A stretch of DNA of 64,000 bases from Elusimicrobiota bacterium (GCA_016706425.1 JADJJR010000001.1:2232001-2296000), one strand, 5' to 3'; positions 55,512 through 63,709 are shown, numbered from the stretch's first letter. The notes: generated from the sequence alone by a model not told the origin. Numbers and translations are program-made.

Positions 55512-55874
55512 ATGGGCCAAGATTGGACGTTGTATTACAATCCCGGTTGCGGAACCTGCTTGAGGGTGCGGGATCGGTTGGCGTCATTTGGCGTGAACCC
55601 CCGGGTGGTTGAATATTTAAAAACCCCGCCAACCCCGGAAACCATCGATCGCCTGTTAAAAAAAATGGGCGCGGGACCGGCGGTCATCACGCGCTTTCAA
55701 GAACCCTATTGGCAGGAAAAAGGATTGAATCCGGAAACATTGGATCGGAAGGATTGGATCAAGATCCTTTCGGAAAACCCCTTCTTAATTCAACGCCCCA
55801 TCGTCGAAACCCCCCGCCGCGCCCTGGTGGCGCGCCCCGCGGAGGAAATCGACACCCTCTTTAGTCCGCAATAG
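55512..55874 (+). CDS. ArsC/Spx-family thioredoxin-fold protein
   Basis: 120 residues from ATG 55512 with a GGAGG ribosome site. The family fold is shown by LYYNPGCGTCLRVRDRLASF, PRVVEYLKTPPTPETIDRLL and ILSENPFLIQRPIVETPRRA, the last being the FLIQRPIV block typical of ArsC-like reductases. The active-site motif is C-G-T-C (13-16), not the C-S-K-S-R-x of true glutaredoxin-type arsenate reductases, so it may be a general thiol reductase or Spx-like protein. No arsenic genes are nearby. The last bases are adjacent to the stop of the next gene on the opposite strand. Confidence 0.82.
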   Translation: MGQDWTLYYNPGCGTCLRVRDRLASFGVNPRVVEYLKTPPTPETIDRLLKKMGAGPAVITRFQEPYWQEKGLNPETLDRKDWIKILSENPFLIQRPIVETPRRALVARPAEEIDTLFSPQ

Positions 55875-56222
55875 CTAGACCGCCGGGGAGCGGGACGGAC
55901 CGCCCTCGACCGCGGCCATCTCCCGCACCACGCTCAGGCCCCGCAACAACACGTCCGACAGACACCGCCTCTCTTCCGGGGAAATCAAGACGACCGGGGT
56001 GCGCAGTGTCTCGGGCCGCGCCATCCACTCCCGCAAAAACGACGCCACCGCCGCCACGCGTCCTTCCAAATCCAAAACCACCACATCGGGACTCCAAGCG
56101 AGCGCCTCGCCCGGTGCCGTCGCCAAATTGCTCGTGACGCGCACGTCAAAACCCTCCGCCGACCAGGGATCCCCGGCCGCGTCAAAGGAATGCGTTCGTA
56201 CCACAAAGGCTTTTTTTCTCAT
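55875..56222 (-). CDS. Small receiver-like protein, degenerate
   Basis: 115 residues from ATG 56220-56222 (GGAG upstream). The sequence KAFVVRTHSFDAAGDPWSAE, then SPDVVVLDLEGRVAAVASFL and RTPVVLISPEERR has the strand pattern of a receiver domain, with DVVVLDLEG at the phospho-acceptor position, but the acidic pair after the first strand is missing and the lysine near the end is absent. It may be a non-phosphorylated pseudo-receiver. It lies between the ArsC-like gene and the end of the ATP synthase operon. Confidence 0.55.
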   Translation of the reverse strand: MRKKAFVVRTHSFDAAGDPWSAEGFDVRVTSNLATAPGEALAWSPDVVVLDLEGRVAAVASFLREWMARPETLRTPVVLISPEERRCLSDVLLRGLSVVREMAAVEGGPSRSPAV

Positions 56223-56308
56223 CGTCGGCTCCGATGAGAAAAGTGTAATCAACCCGCCTTGGGTTTTGATTAAGAAAATGTAAATTTGTTGTAAAGGAAG
56301 GGTTTTGG

Positions 56309-56325
56309 AAAAGGTCCGGAGGACC
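56309..56325 (-). terminator. Possible terminator of the ATP synthase operon
   Basis: On the minus strand a 5-bp GGTCC/GGACC stem with a 3-base loop is followed by TTTTCC. It lies about 16 bases after the atpC stop. The stem is short, so this is a weak call. Confidence 0.35.
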
Positions 56326-56340
56326 CGGGGAGAAGGGGCC

Positions 56341-56786
56341 TCAGTCTTGCGGGGAGGACGGCGCCCCCCGTTTGCCCCCGCGACGGGCGGCCAATTCGGT
56401 GGCCCGCAATCGCGCCAAGGCCCTTTCCAGGGCGGCCAGGGCCTGGAGGTCCATTTTATCCGCGGGGGTCGCCTTAAGAGCCGCCCGGGCCTTCATTTCG
56501 GCCTGGCGGGCGCGCTCGGCGTCGATTTCTTCGGCGTGTTCCGCCGTTTCCACGAACACCGCCACCCGCCCCTGATTCACCTCGATGAACCCGCCGGACA
56601 CGGAAAAGATCACCGGTTCCCCGCCGGCGCGCAGCACCACCGCGCCCGGCTTGAGTTGCGCCAGGAGGGGGCGTGTCCGGGCCACACGCCCAATTGACCC
56701 TCGTGGGCCGGAACCACCAGGGATTCCACGTCCCCCTCCCAAACGGGCTTGTCCGGGGTGATGACGCTGACGGCGATGCGCTTCAC
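56341..56786 (-). pseudogene. atpC: ATP synthase epsilon subunit, frameshifted
   Basis: Two frames together make a normal epsilon subunit. From GTG 56784-56786 the first frame reads KRIAVSVITPDKPVWEGDVE, then SLVVPAHEGQLGVWPGHAP. The sequence then shifts by one base and continues as LLAQLKPGAVVLRAGGEPVI, ending with the helical C-terminal domain at 56341. The switch lies at a run of five G (56667-56671; C run on the coding strand) where six would restore the frame. Epsilon couples and inhibits the rotary enzyme. Either the gene is truly disrupted or one base was lost in sequencing. Upstream, the Yip1-like stop is 2 bases before the GTG. Confidence 0.85.
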
Positions 56787-56787
56787 G

Positions 56788-57513
56788 TTATTGACCGGCG
56801 CGGCCCTTTTGCATTTCCTTCAAATTCTCCTGGTGTTTTTTCAATTCGGCTTCCATCTGTTTTTGGAGATCCGGCGGCATCATGCCCTGGCCCTCCAAAC
56901 GCGGCGTTCCCTCGATGGTCCCCCCGGGCTGTCCCAGTTTTTCCCAGGGGGTGGACCGGGCGCGCGCGGCCAGGCTGGCCAGGACGCCGATCAACAGGAA
57001 AAGGCCCAGAAGCGTGGACCACACCGTCCAGGCCACCCGCGGCTTGATGCCGTGGATTTCAACGGAGATCACCACCAGAAGGTAGGCGGTCAACACCAGG
57101 ACCACCACGTGGAGGAAGGGCACCACGCCCAGGACCGCGCGCAGGACTTCCAGCGGGGTCAACAACGCCACGGCGCGAAGGGCCACGCCGTAACGGTGGG
57201 GCGACCCCATCACGTGCCAAAGGAAAAACAGGACCGCGGAAATGATCAGCAGGCCCGCCAGGCCCACGAGGGGCCCCACAAAAAGCCACACGAATTTTCC
57301 CGTCAGCCCCAGGGGCAAAAGTCGCGGTTGAACGAAGCTCAAGAGCACCGTCAAAACGATCGACAACACCTGCCAAACGATCGCGTAGACCACCACCGGG
57401 CCCCAGGAACTCGTCCGGTCCATCCGCCGGAACAACTCCCGGGGCGTCCGGAACAGGCCAACGAGGTTGCCGAGGTAATGCGCGCCGCTGAAACCGCCCA
57501 TTTCGCCGATCAT
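56788..57513 (-). CDS. Yip1-domain membrane protein inserted in the atp operon
   Basis: 241 residues. After an N-terminal stretch (YLGNLVGLFRTPRELFRRMD) typical of Yip1-domain proteins there are five hydrophobic segments (about 38-60, 75-105, 115-135, 140-160, 165-185), then a charged C-terminal helix (DLQKQMEAELKKHQENLKEM). Bacterial Yip1-like proteins are integral membrane proteins of unknown role. It lies between atpD and atpC, with 21 bases and 1 base respectively on either side, so it is co-transcribed with ATP synthase. This position is not standard; a role in assembly is only a guess. Confidence 0.75.
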   Translation of the reverse strand: MIGEMGGFSGAHYLGNLVGLFRTPRELFRRMDRTSSWGPVVVYAIVWQVLSIVLTVLLSFVQPRLLPLGLTGKFVWLFVGPLVGLAGLLIISAVLFFLWHVMGSPHRYGVALRAVALLTPLEVLRAVLGVVPFLHVVVLVLTAYLLVVISVEIHGIKPRVAWTVWSTLLGLFLLIGVLASLAARARSTPWEKLGQPGGTIEGTPRLEGQGMMPPDLQKQMEAELKKHQENLKEMQKGRAGQ

Positions 57514-57534
57514 AAGAGCTCCTTTTGCGCCGGT

Positions 57535-58950
57535 TTACGCCAGCGTTTTGGCTTTTTCCACCGCTTCGTCGATGCCGCCCACCATATAGAAAGCCTGTTC
57601 CGGCAGGTGGTCCCACTTGCCGTCCACCAGCTCGCGGAACCCGCGGATGGTGTCTTTAAGCGCCACGTACCGGCCCGGCACCCCCGTGAACTGCTCCGCC
57701 ACGTGGAAGGGCTGGGACAGGAACCGCTGAATCTTGCGGGCCCGGGCCACCAACAGTTTATCATCCTCGGAGAGCTCGTCGATGCCCAAAATGGCGATGA
57801 TGTCCTGGAGATCCCGGTAGCGCTGGAGGACCCGTTGAACGGCCCGGGCCGTGGCGTAGTGGTCTTCGCCGACGATCTTGGGGTCCAGAATGCGGCTCGT
57901 GGAATCGAGAGGATCCACCGCGGGGTAAATGCCCAACTCGGCGATTTGCCGCGACAACACGGTCGTCGCGTCCAGGTGGGCGAAAGCCGTCGCCGGCGCC
58001 GGGTCCGTGAGGTCGTCGGCGGGCACGTAGATCGCCTGCACGCTGGTGACGGAGCCCTTTTTCGTCGATGTGATCCGCTCCTGCAGTTCGCCCATTTCGG
58101 TGGAAAGCGTGGGCTGGTAGCCCACGGCCGAGGGCATGCGGCCCAACAACGCCGACACCTCGGACCCCGCCTGGGTGAACCGGAAAATATTGTCGATGAA
58201 GAGCAACACGTCCTGACCCGCGCGGTCGCGGAAATACTCGGCTTGGGTGAGGGCGGTGAGGGCGACGCGCAGGCGGGACCCCGGCGGCTCGTTCATTTGA
58301 CCGTAAACCAGAACGGCCTTGGACAACACGGAATTCCCGTCCTGCAGTTTGGACTGCTGCATTTCGAGCCAGAGGTCGTTGCCTTCGCGGGTGCGTTCGC
58401 CCACGCCGCCGAACACCGACACGCCGCCGTGCTGCTTGGCCACGTTGTTGATGAGCTCCATGATGACGACGGTCTTGCCCACGCCGGCGCCGCCGAAGAG
58501 GCCCACTTTGCCGCCCTTCATGTAGGGCTCCAGCAGATCGATGACCTTTATGCCGGTTTCAAAGATTTGGGGCGTCGTTTCCTGATCGGTGAAAGACGGC
58601 GGCGGTCGGTGGATCGGGAAAAACTCCTTGGCGGCGATGGCCCCGCGGTAGTCCTTGGGCTCGCCCAACACGTCCATCAGGCGCCCGAGGCAGGCGGGAC
58701 CCACCGGCACTTGGATGGGGGCGCCCGTGTCTTCCGCCGGGGCTCCGCGCTGGAGGCCGTCCGTGGGCCCCAACGTCAACAGACGCACCGTGTTGTCGCC
58801 CAAATGTTGCGCGACTTCGGCGGTGAGGGGCTTGCCGTCCTTGTCGCCCGTCTTGATTTTGACCGCGTTGTGGATCGCCGGCAGCGCCCCCGCGGGAAAT
58901 TCCGCGTCGACCACCGGTCCGATCACCTGCACCACTTTTCCGACGTTCAT
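57535..58950 (-). CDS. atpD: ATP synthase F1 beta subunit
   Basis: 471 residues, typical of the catalytic subunit. Walker A GGAGVGKTVVIMELINN, GERTREGNDLW with the catalytic Glu region, Walker B VLLFIDNIFRF, DELSEDDKLLVARARKIQRF with the DELSEED-like motif (here DELSEDD), and the N-terminal barrel GKVVQVIGPVVDAEFPAG are all present. It hydrolyses or synthesises ATP at the interface with alpha. The preceding gene on the transcript (58961-59629) encodes a barrel-like protein rather than the usual gamma subunit, which lies four genes upstream. Confidence 0.97.
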   Translation of the reverse strand: MNVGKVVQVIGPVVDAEFPAGALPAIHNAVKIKTGDKDGKPLTAEVAQHLGDNTVRLLTLGPTDGLQRGAPAEDTGAPIQVPVGPACLGRLMDVLGEPKDYRGAIAAKEFFPIHRPPPSFTDQETTPQIFETGIKVIDLLEPYMKGGKVGLFGGAGVGKTVVIMELINNVAKQHGGVSVFGGVGERTREGNDLWLEMQQSKLQDGNSVLSKAVLVYGQMNEPPGSRLRVALTALTQAEYFRDRAGQDVLLFIDNIFRFTQAGSEVSALLGRMPSAVGYQPTLSTEMGELQERITSTKKGSVTSVQAIYVPADDLTDPAPATAFAHLDATTVLSRQIAELGIYPAVDPLDSTSRILDPKIVGEDHYATARAVQRVLQRYRDLQDIIAILGIDELSEDDKLLVARARKIQRFLSQPFHVAEQFTGVPGRYVALKDTIRGFRELVDGKWDHLPEQAFYMVGGIDEAVEKAKTLA

Positions 58951-58960
58951 GACGATCTCC

Positions 58961-59629
58961 CTATTGGAAATGATACCGGGCGGACACGCCCCAGACCCGT
59001 TCGAAACCGAAATGCGCTTCCGTCGACACCGACCAGGACGTCCCGGGCGACCAGGCGCCGCCGACGAACCCGCCGGTGTCCGTGGATTCCCGGAAACTCA
59101 CGTGGCCGGGGCCCGTGTCGAAACGCAGGGCGGCCTTCGAGTACACCGCGCCGCCGTACAACGAAAAATCCCGGGGCAACGGCCAGCCGACGCCGCCCGT
59201 CAGATACATGTCCCCCCGGTGCAGGGTGTCGCCGTTGGATTCACGCCCGACCTGGTAATCCCCCGTGAAAGAGATCCCCACCCGCACGGGGCCGAGGGGT
59301 TCCGGCGGCGACCAGAGAAACCCGCTGCCGACGGACCAGACGTCCGGATCGAAATTGCTGTTGCTGAGGGACAGCCGGCCCGTGGCGGGGGCGCCCCGCA
59401 AAACCCATTCAAACCCCTGGCCCAACCCCCGGGCGTATTGAATCACGAGCCGGTGGGAGGAGAGCTCCGCCTCGCCGCCGCTGTTGTCCTGTTCAAAATC
59501 CCGGTCGCCCGATTCGTAGAAAAACTCCAAGGACGAACCGCTCGTCTCGCCCCGACGGCCCGGGTCGCCGAACCAGGCGGCCTGGGCGGACCCGGCGATC
59601 AACAACAAAAATCCCACTGTTTTTTTCAT
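58961..59629 (-). CDS. Putative outer-membrane beta-barrel protein within the atp operon
   Basis: 222 residues with a signal peptide (MKKTVGFLLLIAGSAQAAWF). The mature part alternates polar and hydrophobic residues in strand-sized units (LEFFYESGDRDFEQDN, HRLVIQYARGLGQGFEWVLR, VRVGISFTGDYQVGRES, SLYGGAVYSKAALRF, FGFERVWGVSARYHFQ) and ends close to an aromatic residue, as small outer-membrane barrels do. No specific family is recognised. It sits between the retropepsin-like gene and atpD, 10 bases from each, an odd setting for a non-ATPase gene. Confidence 0.65.
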   Translation of the reverse strand: MKKTVGFLLLIAGSAQAAWFGDPGRRGETSGSSLEFFYESGDRDFEQDNSGGEAELSSHRLVIQYARGLGQGFEWVLRGAPATGRLSLSNSNFDPDVWSVGSGFLWSPPEPLGPVRVGISFTGDYQVGRESNGDTLHRGDMYLTGGVGWPLPRDFSLYGGAVYSKAALRFDTGPGHVSFRESTDTGGFVGGAWSPGTSWSVSTEAHFGFERVWGVSARYHFQ

Positions 59630-59639
59630 CGCAGTCTCC

Positions 59640-60023
59640 TCACGCGAACGAAACGGTTTCCCGCCGGTCGTCGAACGTCACTTTGAATTTGTCAAACACG
59701 CCCTTGCGCCCCAACAGGTTGAACGCCCCGCCCAGGGCCGCGCAAAACCCCACCTCGGCGGTCACCGCCCGGCGGCCGAGGCGCAACCGCAGGGTTTTGA
59801 GATAAATCGGAATGCGGCGGTCCCCCGCCGAAACGATGTAAAACTTTTTGCACCCGCGCAAATTGATCCCGAGGCGCCGGGCCTCGTAGGTGTGAAGCAC
59901 CGTCAAGCTGGCGCCGGAATCGACGTACACCCACAAATTGTGCCACCGGCCCCGTCCCCAGAACTCCACGGGGATGACCGGGGCCTTGGCGTCACGAAAA
60001 ACGGAATAGTCGAAACGGATCAA
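59640..60023 (-). CDS. Retropepsin-like aspartic protease
   Basis: 127 residues from a TTG start at 60021-60023. VYVDSGASLTVLHTYEARRL contains the D-S-G-A aspartic protease motif (Asp35), followed by LRLGRRAVTAEVGFCAALGG and FNLLGRKGVFDKFKVTFDDR, the N-L-L-G-R pattern of bacterial retropepsin-like proteins. Such proteins act as dimers, each giving one catalytic Asp. No signal peptide is seen, so it is probably cytosolic. It overlaps the DUF5678-like gene by 32 bases, and the two are likely partners. Confidence 0.7.
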   Translation of the reverse strand: MIRFDYSVFRDAKAPVIPVEFWGRGRWHNLWVYVDSGASLTVLHTYEARRLGINLRGCKKFYIVSAGDRRIPIYLKTLRLRLGRRAVTAEVGFCAALGGAFNLLGRKGVFDKFKVTFDDRRETVSFA

Positions 60024-60225
60024 TCGTCCCGCCCGCTTTTCCCACCGACGGCACCCGCACCAGGGACGGACCCTTGCAGCCCGCCGCCCGCGCCCGGCGC
60101 TCGACGGCTTCCGGCCGGTCGCCCACGGCGACCACGCGGCCTTCGTCCACCGCCACGCACCGTCCACCGTAGAGGTCGATGAGCGTGCCGAAATTCTTTT
60201 GGATCCACCGATCGTTTTTTTTCAC
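59992..60225 (-). CDS. Small DUF5678-like protein
   Basis: 77 residues from GTG 60223-60225, overlapping the atpG stop by GTGA. The pattern WIQKNFGTLIDLYGGRCVAV, DEGRVVAVGDRPEAVERRAR resembles the DUF5678 type: W...N...L...Y.G..VAV..G.VVA.G, with a helix after it. These short proteins often sit beside retropepsin-like genes, as here. The function is unknown; a substrate or regulator of the protease is possible. Confidence 0.7.
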   Translation of the reverse strand: MKKNDRWIQKNFGTLIDLYGGRCVAVDEGRVVAVGDRPEAVERRARAAGCKGPSLVRVPSVGKAGGTIDPFRLFRFS

Positions 60226-61115
60226 GCGAGGGCCTCCGCGCCGCCCACAAGCTCCGAGATCTCCTTGGTGATCGCCGCCTGACGGATTTTATTGGCCGTG
60301 AGCGTCAAACCGGCGATCAATTCCCGCGCGTTCTTCGAGGCGTTCTCCATGGCCGTCATGCGGGCGCCCATTTCGGAAGCGTAGGACTCCAGCAACGCGC
60401 GGAATATTTGCCCCTTAAGATACCGTGGGAAGAGACCTTCCAACAACTGTTGCTCGGCCGGCTCGTAAATGAACGGCGGTTCCCACCGCTTCGCCGCCGG
60501 TCGCCCGGGCGGTGTCAAGGGCAGAAGGGGCACGGTGACGACCTGTTGCTGTATGGCGGATTTGAACTCGGTGTAAATGGCCGTGACGTCCGCCGCGCCC
60601 GCCGCGCCGAAAAAGTGAATGAGGTCCTGGCCGATGACCTCCGCCTGGGCGTAGGTGAGTTGGTTGAAAATGCCGACGTACTCGTTCTTCACCGCGGCCC
60701 CGGCCCGCCGGAAAAAATCCCGCCCTTTGCGTCCCACAACGTACAGGACCACTTTGCGGTCGGCGTTCTCTTTGAGGAATTCCAAGGCCTTCTTGACGAG
60801 GTTCGTGTTGAAGGCGCCGCAGAGGCCCCGATCGGCGGTGATCAACAAAAGGCCCCGCGGCCCGTCCGCTTTTCCCCTCAGAAGGGGGTGGTCGAGCTCT
60901 TCGGCCGTCAGCACGCCGTCTTGGTTCACGTCAAAAACCTGCCAAAGGATGTCCGCCAGGAGCCCGCGCATTTTGTCGGCGAAGGGCCGGGCGCCCAGGA
61001 TACGGCTCTGGGCCCTCCGAAGACGCGCCGCGGCCACCATTTTCATGGCCTTGGTGATCTGTTGCGTCGACTTGACGCTTTTGACCTTGCGGCGGAGTTC
61101 CCGGAGGGAGGCCAT
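60222..61115 (-). CDS. atpG: ATP synthase F1 gamma subunit with an EF-hand-like insertion
   Basis: 297 residues. The coiled-coil ends are typical (LRELRRKVKSVKSTQQITKA at the N-terminus and ARMTAMENASKNARELIAGL with RQAAITKEISELVGGA at the C-terminus), as is LLLITADRGLCGAFNTNLVK. Between residues 61 and 74 the sequence DVNQDGVLTAEE fits an EF-hand calcium loop: Asp62, Asn64, Asp66, Gly67, Leu69, Glu73. Gamma subunits normally have a short loop here. It is the rotating shaft of the F1 motor. The gene starts 11 bases after the atpA stop. Confidence 0.95.
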   Translation of the reverse strand: MASLRELRRKVKSVKSTQQITKAMKMVAAARLRRAQSRILGARPFADKMRGLLADILWQVFDVNQDGVLTAEELDHPLLRGKADGPRGLLLITADRGLCGAFNTNLVKKALEFLKENADRKVVLYVVGRKGRDFFRRAGAAVKNEYVGIFNQLTYAQAEVIGQDLIHFFGAAGAADVTAIYTEFKSAIQQQVVTVPLLPLTPPGRPAAKRWEPPFIYEPAEQQLLEGLFPRYLKGQIFRALLESYASEMGARMTAMENASKNARELIAGLTLTANKIRQAAITKEISELVGGAEALA

Positions 61116-61126
61116 GGGTTTTGGGG

Positions 61127-62641
61127 TTAGGCCTTGAACCCGGCCTTGAAGGTCGCGATCGCCTCGGTCAATTGAGTTCGCAGGGCGTCGTCCACGTCTT
61201 TTTTATCGCCGAGGGCCTTTAACACGCCCGCGCCGGCCCCGTCCAACCAGACGAAAAATTCGGTCTCGAACCGACGGAGGGATTCCACCGCCAGATCGTC
61301 CAAAACGCCGTTGGTGGCGGCGAAAATCAGCGCCACCTGTTTGGCCACGGGGATCGGCCGGTATTGGTCCTGTTTCAAGATTTCCACGATGCGTTGGCCC
61401 CGGGCCAATTGGGCCTGGGAGGCCTTGTCGAGGTCCGAGCCGAACTGGGCGAAGGCCGCCAGTTCGTTGTACTGCGCCAGGTCGAGGCGCAATTTGCCGG
61501 CGGTTTTTTTCATGGCCTTCACCTGGGCCGAACCGCCGACGCGGCTCACGGACAGGCCGACGTTGACGGCCGGACGCACACCGGAATAAAACAAGTTCGA
61601 CTCCAGGTAAATTTGCCCGTCGGTGATGGAAATGACGTTTGTCGGGATGTACGCCGAAACGTCCCCCGCCTGGGTTTCAATGATGGGAAGGGCGGTGAGG
61701 GAGCCGCCGCCGTTCTTGTCGGACAATTTGCAGGCCCGCTCCAAAAGGCGGGAGTGGAGGTAGAACACGTCGCCCGGGAAGGCCTCCCGCCCCGGGGGGC
61801 GGCGCAACAGGAGCGACAATTGCCGGTAGGCCGCCGCGTGCTTCGACAGATCGTCGTAAACGCACAACACGGGCTGGCCCGCCCACATGAATTCCTCGCC
61901 CATGGCGCAACCGGCGTAGGGGGCGATGAACTGGAGGGGCGCCGCTTCGGCGGCCGTGGCGCTGACCACCACCGTGTAGTCCATGGCGCCGAAATCCGTC
62001 AACTTCTGGACGACCTGGGCCACCGTGGATTGTTTTTGCCCCACCGCCACGTAGATGCAGATCGGCCGGTTCGGTTCGCTTTTCTGGTTGATGATGGTGT
62101 CGATGGCGATGGCCGTCTTGCCGGTTTGGCGGTCGCCGATGATGAGCTCCCGCTGGCCGCGGCCGATGGGGATCATGGCGTCGATGGCCTTGATGCCCGT
62201 CTGCAGGGGTTCCCGCACGGGCTGGCGTTCGACGACGCCGGGGGCGACCACCTCGATGGGACGCGTCCGCTCGGTTTTGAGGGGCCCCTTGCCGTCGATG
62301 GGCTGGCCGAGGGCGTTGACGACCCGGCCGATCAAAGCCGGGCCCACGGGCACGCTCATCACCGCGCCGGTGCGGCGGACCTCGTCGCCCTCTTTGATCA
62401 AGGCGGATTCGCCCAACAGCACGGCGCCGACGCTTTCGCGCTCCAGGTTCAAAACGATGCCCACCACCCCGTGGGGGAACTGGAGCATCTCCCCCGCCAT
62501 GGCGCGGTCGAGGCCGTGCACGCGGGCGATGCCGTCGCCCACCTGCAACACGGTGCCGACCTCCTTCGTTTCCGTCGAGAGGTGAAAACCTTCGAGGCGT
62601 TCCTGGAGGACGCGCGTGATTTCTTCCGGTTTGATCGTCAT
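61127..62641 (-). CDS. atpA: ATP synthase F1 alpha subunit
   Basis: 504 residues from ATG 62639-62641, the standard length. An N-terminal barrel begins KPEEITRVLQERLEGFHLST, then GTVLQVGDGIARVHGLDRAM. The nucleotide-binding part holds Walker A GDRQTGKTAIAID and the family block VGQKQSTVAQVVQ. Downstream is RQLSLLLRRPPGREAFPGDV and the C-terminal helical region. Alpha binds ATP without catalysis and supplies an arginine finger to beta. An upstream in-frame extension to 62959 overlaps atpH and is not a credible start. Confidence 0.97.
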   Translation of the reverse strand: MTIKPEEITRVLQERLEGFHLSTETKEVGTVLQVGDGIARVHGLDRAMAGEMLQFPHGVVGIVLNLERESVGAVLLGESALIKEGDEVRRTGAVMSVPVGPALIGRVVNALGQPIDGKGPLKTERTRPIEVVAPGVVERQPVREPLQTGIKAIDAMIPIGRGQRELIIGDRQTGKTAIAIDTIINQKSEPNRPICIYVAVGQKQSTVAQVVQKLTDFGAMDYTVVVSATAAEAAPLQFIAPYAGCAMGEEFMWAGQPVLCVYDDLSKHAAAYRQLSLLLRRPPGREAFPGDVFYLHSRLLERACKLSDKNGGGSLTALPIIETQAGDVSAYIPTNVISITDGQIYLESNLFYSGVRPAVNVGLSVSRVGGSAQVKAMKKTAGKLRLDLAQYNELAAFAQFGSDLDKASQAQLARGQRIVEILKQDQYRPIPVAKQVALIFAATNGVLDDLAVESLRRFETEFFVWLDGAGAGVLKALGDKKDVDDALRTQLTEAIATFKAGFKA

Positions 62642-62654
62642 GGCCTTTTCCTTT

Positions 62655-63203
62655 TTAAGCGGCGCGCGTCGCGGCAAGAGACACCCGCAACCGCTCCAAC
62701 TGGTTTCGCAACGAATTGTCCCACACGCGGTCGCCGACCCGGATCGTCGTCCCGCCCAAGAGCGCGGGATCGACCCGGGCGTCCACCCGCACCGGACCCC
62801 CGTGGGCCGTCTCGAGGGTTTTTTGCCAACGATCCCTCTCGACCGCCGTCCAGGGCGCCGCCGCGGTGACCCCCACGGACAAGACGCCGGCCGCTTCATC
62901 GGCCAGGGCGTCAAAGGTCGTGGCGATCTCGGGCAAAGCGTCCCAGCGCCCCTTTTCAAACAACAACCCGGCGAAAGCGGCCAGCAAGGGCGCCGCGCCG
63001 GCTTTTCCCACGATCTCCGCCTTGACCGCGCCGGGCAACCGCGGGTGGCGCAGGGCCTCCGCGAGGGCCGGGGTGTCGACGAGGATTTTCAATAGGTCGG
63101 TCAGGTCGCGGCGCACCGCGTCCACGGCCTTCCGGGCCCGGGCGGCCGCGAAGAGCGCCCAGGCGTAGCGACCGATGATGGGGCGGTCCTGGGGCTTGAG
63201 CAC
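62655..63203 (-). CDS. atpH: ATP synthase F1 delta subunit
   Basis: 182 residues from GTG 63201-63203, which shares its first base with the atpF stop (TAGTG). A start six codons earlier (TTG 63221) is less likely. The N-terminal six-helix region includes IIGRYAWALFAAARARKAVD, and the C-terminal part ends VDPALLGGTTIRVGDRVWDN SLRNQLERL in the standard pattern (GG..I.VGD...D.S....L). Delta links F1 to the b-subunit stalk. Confidence 0.93.
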   Translation of the reverse strand: MLKPQDRPIIGRYAWALFAAARARKAVDAVRRDLTDLLKILVDTPALAEALRHPRLPGAVKAEIVGKAGAAPLLAAFAGLLFEKGRWDALPEIATTFDALADEAAGVLSVGVTAAAPWTAVERDRWQKTLETAHGGPVRVDARVDPALLGGTTIRVGDRVWDNSLRNQLERLRVSLAATRAA

Positions 63204-63709
63204 TATTTTTTCGCGGCCCAACTCTCGAAGTCGGCCAGGGCCTCTTTCATCAAGCGTTCCTGGTCGGCCGCACCGAGCTCCCGGCGCAACAATTTCTCGG
63301 TGGACTTGAGCGACAGCTCCGCCATTTCCGCCCGCAGTTCCCGGGCAAGGCGACGCTCCTCCTCGGCCAACTTAACGCGGGCGGCGGCGACCATCTTCTC
63401 GTTCTCCGCCTGGGCGGCCTTGATCAGGTCGTCCTTGAACGCGCGGGCCCGGTTTTCCGCTTCCGTCAACAGTCGCTGAGCCTGGGCTTCGGCGCGCGAC
63501 AGCCGCTCTTCATAATCCCGCCGGAAGTCCTCGGCCACCCGACGCGCCTCATCGGCGGCCTGCCGGGTTTTGCGCAGGTTCTCTTCGCGCTCGTCCAGGC
63601 CTTTGAGAATGGGACCCCAGCCGAACTTGGCCAACACCCCCACCAGAACGAGGAAGGCGGCCACCGTCCAGACCATGAGGCCCACATGGGGCGTGAAAAG
63701 CTGCTCCAC
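63203..63709 (-). CDS. atpF: ATP synthase Fo b subunit
   Basis: 168 residues from GTG 63707-63709. One N-terminal membrane helix (about 9-30, VGLMVWTVAAFLVLVGVLAK) is followed by FGWGPILKGLDEREENLRKT and a long charged coiled coil rich in Ala, Glu, Arg and Lys, the peripheral-stalk dimer of F-type ATP synthase. The length is normal. The order atpE-F-H-A-G is standard; upstream lies atpE, downstream the delta subunit. Confidence 0.95.
   Translation of the reverse strand: MEQLFTPHVGLMVWTVAAFLVLVGVLAKFGWGPILKGLDEREENLRKTRQAADEARRVAEDFRRDYEERLSRAEAQAQRLLTEAENRARAFKDDLIKAAQAENEKMVAAARVKLAEEERRLARELRAEMAELSLKSTEKLLRRELGAADQERLMKEALADFESWAAKK

Noticed and set aside
55512..55874. Assignment as a true arsenate reductase
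   Set aside because: The active site is C-G-T-C rather than the arsenate reductase motif, and no other arsenic-resistance gene is nearby, so only the family fold is claimed.
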